A stretch of DNA of 64,000 nucleotides from Xanthomarina maritima. GTDB taxonomy: Bacteria > Bacteroidota > Bacteroidia > Flavobacteriales > Flavobacteriaceae. The translations under genes were made by a program, and so were the position numbers. Under the pieces are notes generated by a model. The model had not been told where the DNA came from. It saw only the letters and a list, made by a program, of their open reading frames with translations, and made no database searches. The stretch covers positions 113,409-177,408 of the forward strand of contig NZ_VSFC01000062.1 of NCBI RefSeq assembly GCF_008084905.1, read 5' to 3'. The stretch's first letter is position 1, and each line of letters starts with the position of its first letter. This document shows, one piece after another, positions 35,584-42,084 of this stretch.

Positions 35584-36021
35584 ATGAAAACATTTAAATT
35601 TATTAATTTTTTTTTAATTTTAATCAGCTTTTTTTGTGTTTCACAAGAAAAAAATCAAGAAATATATATTCAAGAAATTGAGAACAATAAAGAATTGAAA
35701 TATGTATTAACTTATGCAGAATCAATAATACGTAAGAATGATACAAATCAAAACTTTTTTTTAAAAGGGCTTAAATTGCCATCAAATACGGAAATTCCTG
35801 AGGAAGATGGTCACGAAAAAATGGAATATTTTTATTTTTTTGTTTCAAGCTACGATGAATACCCAGAAATTGAAGGAAAGCTTTATAAAACGATTTCATT
35901 TATAAACCCAAATTTAATTAGTGTCTCTTTTGAAGAGAGGATGGTTTTAATTAAAATAGAAGTTGTTGAAAAGGAGTTAATAGATAAAAAAGATATTATA
36001 ATTAAAATCCCTTTATACTAA
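35584..36021 (+). CDS. Small exported protein, candidate immunity or partner protein
   Basis: 145 residues with an N-terminal signal (hydrophobic run to about residue 20, then VSQEKNQ) and a mature, acidic, alpha/beta-like part with no recognisable family. It starts ten bases after the LAS-peptidase lipoprotein stop on the same strand and ends before a bidirectional terminator, so the two form a transcription unit. An exported small acidic protein next to a putative peptidoglycan peptidase is what an immunity protein for a periplasm-acting toxin would look like, but nothing in the sequence proves it. Confidence 0.65.
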   Translation: MKTFKFINFFLILISFFCVSQEKNQEIYIQEIENNKELKYVLTYAESIIRKNDTNQNFFLKGLKLPSNTEIPEEDGHEKMEYFYFFVSSYDEYPEIEGKLYKTISFINPNLISVSFEERMVLIKIEVVEKELIDKKDIIIKIPLY

Positions 36022-36046
36022 AAGATAATTTATTTATACTCTTTTT

Positions 36047-36086
36047 AAAAGCATCTCATTTAAAACTAGAATGAGATGCTTTTTTA
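36047..36086. terminator. Bidirectional intrinsic terminator
   Basis: AAAAGCATCTCATT (36047-36060) pairs with AATGAGATGCTTTT (36070-36083) and a T-run follows; the A-run at the other end gives termination on both strands. It separates the toxin-like pair from the convergent thioesterase gene. Confidence 0.85.
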
Positions 36087-36105
36087 TTATTTACTATATA
36101 ATATT

Positions 36106-36615
36106 TTAAACAAACAAAGCCTTCAATTCCGTAGCATCTTTAGGCTTCATTTTTCCAGCAAGAACCAAACTCAATTGTTTACGTCTTAAAGCGCCATTAT
36201 AACGTTCTTTTTCCAAGTCGGTTTCAGGAGTCAATTCTGGTACTTCCACAGGACGTCCAGTTTCGTCTACAGCTACAAAGGTATAAATAGCCTCGTTGGC
36301 TTTGGTTTTTAGTCCAGACTCTCTATCTTCTATCCAAACATCCAAATATATTTCCATCGAGCTTCTAAAAGCACGAGATACTTTTGCTTCAACTGTTACT
36401 ACAGAGCCTACAGGCACTGAACGAGTAAATTCCACATGGTTTACAGAAGCTGTTACCACAATACGTCTGCTGTGTCTTCTGGCCGCAATACTAGCTGCTC
36501 GATCCATTCTGGCAAGCAATTCGCCACCAAATAAATTATTTAATGGGTTGGTTTCACTAGGCAGCACTAAGTCTGTCATAATGGTTCTGGATTGCTCAGG
36601 AGTTTTTATAGACAT
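36106..36615 (-). CDS. Acyl-CoA thioesterase (YciA-type hotdog)
   Basis: 169 residues with one hotdog domain. The motif TNPLNNLFGGELLARMDRAASIAARRHS (active-site Asn and Asp region) and VVTASVNHVEFTRSVPVGSVV define the YciA/BACH type, which hydrolyses a range of acyl-CoAs and balances CoA pools. A short C-terminal helical extension (RYNGALRRKQLSLVLAGKMK) is usual in this group. A TACCTTTG box lies 26 bases upstream on its strand. Confidence 0.92.
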   Translation of the reverse strand: MSIKTPEQSRTIMTDLVLPSETNPLNNLFGGELLARMDRAASIAARRHSRRIVVTASVNHVEFTRSVPVGSVVTVEAKVSRAFRSSMEIYLDVWIEDRESGLKTKANEAIYTFVAVDETGRPVEVPELTPETDLEKERYNGALRRKQLSLVLAGKMKPKDATELKALFV

Positions 36616-36641
36616 GGTTTGACATTTTTTGAATAGAAATG

Positions 36642-36649
36642 CAAAGGTA
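36642..36649 (-). promoter_or_regulatory. -7 box (TACCTTTG on minus strand) for the thioesterase
   Basis: CAAAGGTA on the plus strand is TACCTTTG on the minus strand, a TAnnTTTG match 26 bases before the ATG. No TTTG box is seen at the expected -33 distance. Confidence 0.4.
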
Positions 36650-36718
36650 AGTCCATTTTAGATTTTAAAGAGATTTTAAAACGAAAAAATAAAAAGATAA
36701 TGAAGATGTGGAAGTGAA

Positions 36719-37657
36719 TTAATCTAATTCCTTAACCAAAAGCCAAGCAGCAGGATTGTGGTTGCGTTTTATATCTCTTAAGGCACTTAAAGCGTCTAAA
36801 CGGTCTTCATAACTAGCGTAAACAACCTCATGTAAACCATATTTGTTGACGCCTATTTTTCTGGCATCATAACCTAAGGTTTTAAGTTCTTCCAACTTTT
36901 TGTCGCTGTTTTCCTCAATTCTAAAAGCGCCAGCTATAATATGGTAATTGCCAGTTTGTTTTTTAACATTTAAGGTTACAGCAGGAAGTGGATTTTCAAT
37001 TACAAATGTCGCTTCTTGAATTTTACTTTCCAGTTGTTGATTGGCTTCTTCTTGTGCTAATTGGTTTTGAGTATTTATGTTATTCACATAATAATTAGAT
37101 GCTACAAAACCACCTAAAGTAAGTGCAATAACTGCAACTGCAGCATATTTAAAATAACTTCTGGATTTGCGTCTCTCAGGAGTGATGGCAATTGGAATAA
37201 CTTTTTCAATTTTCTGAACGGTTTCTTTGTAAACTTCTCTGTTTACAGAAGGAGATACAAATTGAGACAATCCAAAAGCATCAGTTAAATAGTTTAAATG
37301 ATACGAAGGTTCAAAAATAATTTTCCCAACATTGTTTAGCGATAGGTCTCCAATGTTTTCAAATGAAATGGTTTCCCCTTCTGTTAAATAAGATTTTAAA
37401 GATTTGACACGTTTCTCAATTTTCTTTGAAGCTTCTTCAAAAGGAATCTTTTCAACATCAGCAATATAATGGGTTAAAATACCATCATTCTTCTGAATTT
37501 GCTCATTAAAAGAAAGCATTTTCTTTGGAGGATAGAAGGCATTAGTAGATTCGTGAATGGTTGCCGAAACACGTTGCGTTAAAAAAGCTCCTAATTCAGG
37601 GACTGTAACACATTCATATCTATATAGTAAGTCGCTTATGTAGGATTCTAATTGCAT
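36719..37657 (-). CDS. HU-CCDC81/SPOR-domain membrane protein
   Basis: 312 residues: an N-terminal pair of HU-like CCDC81-type domains (ISDLLYRYECVTVPELGAFLTQ, then EGETISFENIGDLSLNNVGKIIFEP; residues 1-120), one membrane helix (about 171-190, YAAVAVIALTLGGFVASNYYV), and a C-terminal SPOR domain (YHIIAGAFRIEENSDKKLEELK, residues 232-312). SPOR domains bind denuded septal glycan, so a division-site role is likely; the cytoplasmic HU-like part may bind DNA or proteins. A strong promoter match abuts the start codon. Confidence 0.85.
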   Translation of the reverse strand: MQLESYISDLLYRYECVTVPELGAFLTQRVSATIHESTNAFYPPKKMLSFNEQIQKNDGILTHYIADVEKIPFEEASKKIEKRVKSLKSYLTEGETISFENIGDLSLNNVGKIIFEPSYHLNYLTDAFGLSQFVSPSVNREVYKETVQKIEKVIPIAITPERRKSRSYFKYAAVAVIALTLGGFVASNYYVNNINTQNQLAQEEANQQLESKIQEATFVIENPLPAVTLNVKKQTGNYHIIAGAFRIEENSDKKLEELKTLGYDARKIGVNKYGLHEVVYASYEDRLDALSALRDIKRNHNPAAWLLVKELD

Positions 37658-37662
37658 AAAAA

Positions 37663-37692
37663 CAAAGTTAGCAAAATTTAAAAGCGAACAAA
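37663..37692 (-). promoter_or_regulatory. Promoter of the SPOR gene (TTTG-N18-TAACTTTG), possibly leaderless
   Basis: On the minus strand TTTG (37692-37689) and TAACTTTG (37670-37663) are 18 bases apart, a close match to the Bacteroidota consensus. The -7 box ends six bases before the ATG at 37657, so transcription would start at or beside the start codon. Confidence 0.6.
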
Positions 37693-37761
37693 AATTCGAC
37701 CTAACTATTTATTAACATGATAAAAATTCTTTACTTGTAGTCTCAATATCAAAAAATTACG

Positions 37762-38865
37762 ATGACCGAAAATAGCTTGTTATATATTTTAGCCTTACAA
37801 CATATACCAAATATTGGTGATATTACAGCTAAAAAACTGATTTCTCATTGTAGCTCTGTGGAAGCTATTTTTAATGAGAAAAAACAGAATTTACTCAAGA
37901 TTGATGGTATTGGGAGTTTGGTAATTAAAGATTTGTTTAACAAACAGCATTTCTTAGCAGCTGAAGAAGAGTTAAAATTTATTCAAGAAAATAATATTAA
38001 AACCTTGTATTTTGCTGATGCAGATTATCCTGAAAAATTAAAGCATTGTATAGATAGTCCTATTTTACTCTTTCAATCTGGGAATATTAATTTAAAAAAA
38101 CAACGAATTATTAGTGTGGTTGGAACCAGAAAGATTACCACTTATGGCATTGCTTTTTGTAATAAACTCATTGAGGAATTAGCTATTTTTAACCCAGTTA
38201 TCGTTTCTGGTTTTGCTTACGGAACCGATATTACTGCTCAAAAAGCAGCTATAAATAATAATTTACAAACCATTGGATGTTTGGCTCATGGATTGAATCA
38301 GATTTACCCTAAAACACATAAAAAGTATGTGGCTGAGGTTGAAAAACATGGCGGGTTTTTTACAGATTTTTGGTCTAGCGATCCCTTTGATAGAAATAAT
38401 TTTTTAAAACGAAATCGGGTGATTGCAGGTTTAAGTGAAGCTACTATTGTGATTGAATCTGCCGAAAAAGGAGGTAGTTTAGTAACAGCAGATATTGCAA
38501 ATTCATACAACAGAGATGTGTTTGCAGTCCCTGGAAGAGTAACTGATAGTCAGAGTTTAGGCTGTAATAATCTCATAAAATTTCAAAAAGCACATGTACT
38601 GTCAAATCCATTAGACATTCCTTATATGTTGAATTGGGAATTAGAAGATGAGAAAAAAGCACCAGTTCAAAAACAATTGTTTGTTGAATTAGATGATGAT
38701 GAAAAGGTAATTTACAACTATTTAAAGACAAAAGACAAAGAACTTCTAGACGTGATTGCATTGGAGTGCAATTTACCTATTTTTAAACTTGCTGGCATTT
38801 TATTGAATATGGAATTAAAAGGTGTAGTAAGACCTTTACCAGGAAAGTTGTTTGAAATTATTTAG
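37762..38865 (+). CDS. dprA: DNA-processing protein DprA
   Basis: 367 residues. Helix-hairpin-helix/SAM-like N-terminus (residues 5-65), the Rossmann core with VGTRKITTYG, VSGFAYGTDITAQKAAI and the family signature GGSLVTADIANSYNRDVFAVPG, and a C-terminal winged-helix (about 310-367). DprA loads RecA onto incoming single-stranded DNA in natural transformation. It overlaps the convergent trpS end by four bases. No other competence gene is nearby. Confidence 0.94.
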   Translation: MTENSLLYILALQHIPNIGDITAKKLISHCSSVEAIFNEKKQNLLKIDGIGSLVIKDLFNKQHFLAAEEELKFIQENNIKTLYFADADYPEKLKHCIDSPILLFQSGNINLKKQRIISVVGTRKITTYGIAFCNKLIEELAIFNPVIVSGFAYGTDITAQKAAINNNLQTIGCLAHGLNQIYPKTHKKYVAEVEKHGGFFTDFWSSDPFDRNNFLKRNRVIAGLSEATIVIESAEKGGSLVTADIANSYNRDVFAVPGRVTDSQSLGCNNLIKFQKAHVLSNPLDIPYMLNWELEDEKKAPVQKQLFVELDDDEKVIYNYLKTKDKELLDVIALECNLPIFKLAGILLNMELKGVVRPLPGKLFEII

Positions 38866-39830
38866 TAACCAACTTTTTTTCTTACTCTTTCTAAAACATC
38901 ATTAGCAACTATCCTAGCTTTTTCTGCTCCAATAGCCAATAAGCTATCTATTTCGTCTAGGTTATTCATGTAATAATGATAGCGTTCACGCTCTGTAGCG
39001 AAAGTTTCAACTATTAATTCGAAAAGCGCTTGTTTAGCATGTCCATAACCATAATTACCTTGTTCGTAGTTGGCTTTCATATGTTCAATTTGAGCTTCAG
39101 AAGCTAATAATTTATAAAGAGCAAAACAGTTACAGATGCTCCAATCTTTAGGGTTTTCTAGAGGTGTGCTATCTGTTTCAATAGACATAATTTGTTTACG
39201 AAGTTTTTTATCGTCTAGAAAAATATTGATGATATTTCCTCTGCTTTTACTCATTTTTTGACCATCTGTACCAGGAATAAGCATCGTGTTTTCTTGGACT
39301 TTCCCTTCTGGCATTACAAATGTTTCTCCCATTTTTGTCTGAAAACGAGAAGCTACATCACGAGTCATTTCTATATGTTGAAGTTGGTCTTTCCCAACAG
39401 GAACTATTTCGGCATCATATAATAAAATATCTGCAGCCATAAGCATAGGATAGATAAATAAACCAGAATTAACATCTTCTAATCTATCTGCTTTGTCTTT
39501 AAAACTATGCGCAAGAGTTAATCGTTGATAAGGAAAAAAACAGCTTAAATACCAAGACAATTCAGTTACTTGAGGTATATCGCTTTGTCTGTAAAACACT
39601 GTTTTATTTATATCTAATCCAAATGCCAACCAAGTAGCAGCAGTTGAATAGGTGTTACTTTTTAAAAGATCTGCATCTTTAATTTGAGTTAAAGTGTGCA
39701 GATTAGCGATAAATAAAAAAGAGTCGTTTTTAGGATCGTTTGCCATATTAATGGCTGGGATTAATGCGCCTAAAATATTTCCTAAATGTGGTGTACCTGT
39801 ACTTTGAATGCCTGTTAAAATTCTTGCCAT
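38862..39830 (-). CDS. trpS: Tryptophan-tRNA ligase
   Basis: 322 residues from the ATG at 39830 (MARILTGIQSTGTPHLGN). Two in-frame ATGs upstream (39836, 39845) fall inside a dispersed palindromic repeat and would add residues not typical of the enzyme, so the third is preferred. Class I motifs: TGTPHLGN (HIGH equivalent) and GQKMSKSRGN (KMSKS). GKDQLQHIEMTRD is the tryptophan-site segment. The size is normal for the bacterial enzyme. Confidence 0.93.
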   Translation of the reverse strand: MARILTGIQSTGTPHLGNILGALIPAINMANDPKNDSFLFIANLHTLTQIKDADLLKSNTYSTAATWLAFGLDINKTVFYRQSDIPQVTELSWYLSCFFPYQRLTLAHSFKDKADRLEDVNSGLFIYPMLMAADILLYDAEIVPVGKDQLQHIEMTRDVASRFQTKMGETFVMPEGKVQENTMLIPGTDGQKMSKSRGNIINIFLDDKKLRKQIMSIETDSTPLENPKDWSICNCFALYKLLASEAQIEHMKANYEQGNYGYGHAKQALFELIVETFATERERYHYYMNNLDEIDSLLAIGAEKARIVANDVLERVRKKVGY

Positions 39831-39834
39831 ATTC

Positions 39835-39855
39835 ATTTCCTGCAAAAGCAGAAAT
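39835..39855. repeat. Degenerate dispersed palindrome overlapping the trpS leader
   Basis: ATTTCCTGC/GCAGAAAT with an AAAA loop, followed by CTTATTTTT as at 25635. On the trpS strand it lies directly before the start codon and supplies the GGAAA that would act as ribosome-binding site. Confidence 0.6.
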
Positions 39856-39879
39856 CTTATTTTTAAGTTAAGTAAAAGG

Positions 39880-39910
39880 CAAAGGTAATTTTTTTGCTAC
39901 AATAGCTCAA
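39880..39910 (-). promoter_or_regulatory. Promoter-like TTG-N20-TACCTTTG for trpS
   Basis: TACCTTTG on the minus strand (39887-39880) fits TAnnTTTG, and TTG (39910-39908) lies 20 bases upstream. The trpS ATG is about 50 bases downstream, leaving the palindrome in the 5' leader. Confidence 0.5.
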
Positions 39911-39934
39911 TAAATTTAAGTAGTTTTGGCTCTT

Positions 39935-40675
39935 ATGAGATTATTTAAGTATTTGTTTTGGATTTTATATCGCATCTGGTTCTATATACTTGTAGCTATT
40001 CCAATTATAGTTTTATTCCCTTTACTATTTATTTCTATACTAAAGGAAGCATGGTATCCTTTCTTTTTTAAACTTGCTCGTATTTGGGCAAAATTTATTT
40101 TAGCAGGAATGGGTTTTGTGTGGAAAATTGAGTATGAGCAAGTACTTGAGGAAGGAAAAAGTTACATGTTTATTGCTAACCATACCTCTATGGCAGATAT
40201 TATGCTCATGTTGGTATCGACTAAAAATCCATTTGTTTTTGTTGGAAAAAAGGAACTAGTTAAAATTCCACTATTTGGATTTTTCTATAAACGCACTTGT
40301 ATTTTAGTAGATAGAAGTTCTGAAAGAAGTAGAAAGGCTGTATTTTTAAGAGCACAAAGTAGATTGAAGCAAGGTTTAAGTATTTGCATTTTTCCAGAAG
40401 GAGGTGTTCCAGAAGATGAAGATATTGTTTTAGATACTTTTAAAGATGGTGCTTTTAGATTGGCAATTAATCATCAAATTCCAGTGGTTCCAATGTCATT
40501 TTTAGATAATAAAAAACGTTTTTCTTATACTCTTTTTAGTGGTTCTCCAGGAAAAATGCGTGTTAAAGTTCATCCTTTTATTGAAACAAAAGGCTTAGCC
40601 ATTCAAGATACAAAAGCTGTTAATGAGAAGGCGAAAAGTGTGATTAGAAATCAGTTAAACTTATTTTATAAGTAA
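39935..40675 (+). CDS. plsC: 1-acyl-sn-glycerol-3-phosphate acyltransferase
   Basis: 246 residues from ATG 39935; an in-frame TTG at 39926 would add three residues. One or two N-terminal membrane helices, then the acyltransferase motifs NHTSMAD (HX4D, catalytic His), KKELVKIPLFGFFYKRTCILVDRSS, FPEGGVPED and a final VVPMSF. It converts lysophosphatidate to phosphatidate in phospholipid synthesis. It lies divergent from trpS. Confidence 0.9.
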   Translation: MRLFKYLFWILYRIWFYILVAIPIIVLFPLLFISILKEAWYPFFFKLARIWAKFILAGMGFVWKIEYEQVLEEGKSYMFIANHTSMADIMLMLVSTKNPFVFVGKKELVKIPLFGFFYKRTCILVDRSSERSRKAVFLRAQSRLKQGLSICIFPEGGVPEDEDIVLDTFKDGAFRLAINHQIPVVPMSFLDNKKRFSYTLFSGSPGKMRVKVHPFIETKGLAIQDTKAVNEKAKSVIRNQLNLFYK

Positions 40676-40690
40676 ATACTTTAATTTATT

Positions 40691-40705
40691 TACGGTTTTT
40701 CCGTA
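40691..40705. promoter_or_regulatory. Palindrome TACGGTTTTTCCGTA (site 2)
   Basis: A perfect TACGG/CCGTA dyad with a TTTTT centre, a one-base variant of the sites at 33810 and 56075. It is 148 bases before the first ATG of the TlpA-like gene (205 before the preferred one) and 16 bases after the plsC stop. Confidence 0.55.
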
Positions 40706-40857
40706 TTTTTTTACTAAACTCAATTTTAATAGATTAAAGATTGCTAGAATCTTTTTTTTGTTTTGTTTGAACTAGTTGAATGCTCAGCTCCTCATAATTG
40801 TAAGAGATTAAAAGATAATATTTGTTTGACTGGTTGCTAAAAAATAAAAAAAATGAA

Positions 40858-40894
40858 CCAACTAAGAAAAATAAATCTTTTTAGTTGGTTTTTT
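40858..40894 (+). terminator. Terminator-like leader hairpin before the TlpA-like gene
   Basis: CCAACTAA (40858-40865) pairs with TTAGTTGG (40881-40888), with extra A/T pairing inside, followed by TTTTTT. It lies between the regulatory palindrome and the preferred ATG at 40910, so it may attenuate transcription. The ATG at 40853 would place it in coding sequence. Confidence 0.55.
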
Positions 40895-40909
40895 AATTTT
40901 CATATAAAG

Positions 40910-41989
40910 ATGCTGAAAAATTTTGTTATAATTTTATTGATGTTAGTTTTTGGCTGTCAAAACAAAATCACAAAAGAAACTGTGATTAACAATTACAACA
41001 AAAAGATAAATTCTATAGATAAAATTGAATATCATATTAAAAGAATAGATACGTTTTCTCCAGACTATGTTTTGAATAAAACTGGAAATGTTTTGATTGA
41101 AAAAAGAAAAAATGATACGTTACATAAGATGTCATTTTTTGCAAGATCTTATTCTCTAGATAAAAACTATTTATATGATGATTATAATAGTTTTGAAATA
41201 TCTAACAAGAGCAATACTTATGAAATGGTAGGTTCTTATGGTTTTCGAGGAAGTCCAGGAGGTCAGTTGATTTCAGATGTTTTTTTCGGCTTAGATAGTA
41301 TTTATAAAACGGTAGATTTAATTGAGACCAAAAACAAATATCAGTTATACTATACTTTTGAAAATGACACTATTCATGATATTAGTAATGTAGAGAAAAC
41401 CATAATTATTGATAAAACCACTTTTTTACCTATTAGAATAGTGAAAACTTCCGAAAGAGGAGGTGAACGTACTGTTGGAATTTTTGAATTTGATAGTATT
41501 TTAATAAATAATCAAGTTAAAAATTCTATTGAAAATCAGAAAAATAAACTTCAAGATTTAGAGTTATTAAAAACAGAGGATCCAATAATTGTTTCTTTAA
41601 TTGGCAAGGAATTCCATATAAAAAACCTTCCTAATTTATGGGATGATAAGCCAATTAATATATCTGAAAAATTTCCAGCATTAATAAGCTTTTGGCAATT
41701 TTGGTGTAGCCCATGTATTAAATCTTTACCAAAGTTAAAGTTGCTTCAAAATACTTATAAAGACAAAATTACTGTCATTGGAATATCCACTCAAAGCTCT
41801 GAAAAAGTAAAGCATCTTCTTTTAAGTAAAAACATAGAGTTTTTAAATTTAAAAGGCACTAATAAAACACTTGAAGATTATTATATTAATAGTTTTCCTG
41901 CTTATTTTCTTGTAGATAAGGAAGGAACTATAATTAAAGAGTATTCTATTTTTTCAGAAGACATTGAAAAAGACATAAAAGCATTATAA
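40910..41989 (+). CDS. TlpA-like thioredoxin-fold lipoprotein
   Basis: 359 residues from ATG 40910, chosen because it starts a clean lipoprotein signal (MLKNFVIILLMLVFGC); an in-frame ATG at 40853 would add 19 residues and run through a terminator-like hairpin. A middle domain (about 25-230) of unknown fold is followed by an AhpC/TSA-type thioredoxin domain with the redox pair in FWCSPCIKSLPKLKLL. Such proteins reduce disulfides or help cytochrome maturation at the periplasmic side. The palindrome at 40691 lies upstream, shared with two other exported proteins. Confidence 0.82.
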   Translation: MLKNFVIILLMLVFGCQNKITKETVINNYNKKINSIDKIEYHIKRIDTFSPDYVLNKTGNVLIEKRKNDTLHKMSFFARSYSLDKNYLYDDYNSFEISNKSNTYEMVGSYGFRGSPGGQLISDVFFGLDSIYKTVDLIETKNKYQLYYTFENDTIHDISNVEKTIIIDKTTFLPIRIVKTSERGGERTVGIFEFDSILINNQVKNSIENQKNKLQDLELLKTEDPIIVSLIGKEFHIKNLPNLWDDKPINISEKFPALISFWQFWCSPCIKSLPKLKLLQNTYKDKITVIGISTQSSEKVKHLLLSKNIEFLNLKGTNKTLEDYYINSFPAYFLVDKEGTIIKEYSIFSEDIEKDIKAL

Positions 41990-41994
41990 AAAAT

Positions 41995-42026
41995 AAAAGC
42001 TGCTCTTGGCACAGAGCAGCTTTTTT
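41995..42026. terminator. Intrinsic terminator between convergent genes
   Basis: AAAAGCTGCTCT (41995-42006) pairs with AGAGCAGCTTTT (42013-42024) around TGGCAC. A- and T-runs on either side allow termination from both directions. Confidence 0.85.
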
Positions 42027-42084
42027 ATAAGATTTTCTTTGTAAATCTTAGCAGATTTAACAAATTAATCTAACCAACCAAAAA

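Noticed and set aside
36296..36622. 108-codon frame on the plus strand opposite the thioesterase
   Set aside because: It is the antisense shadow of a well-supported hotdog thioesterase, with no family resemblance and no start region.
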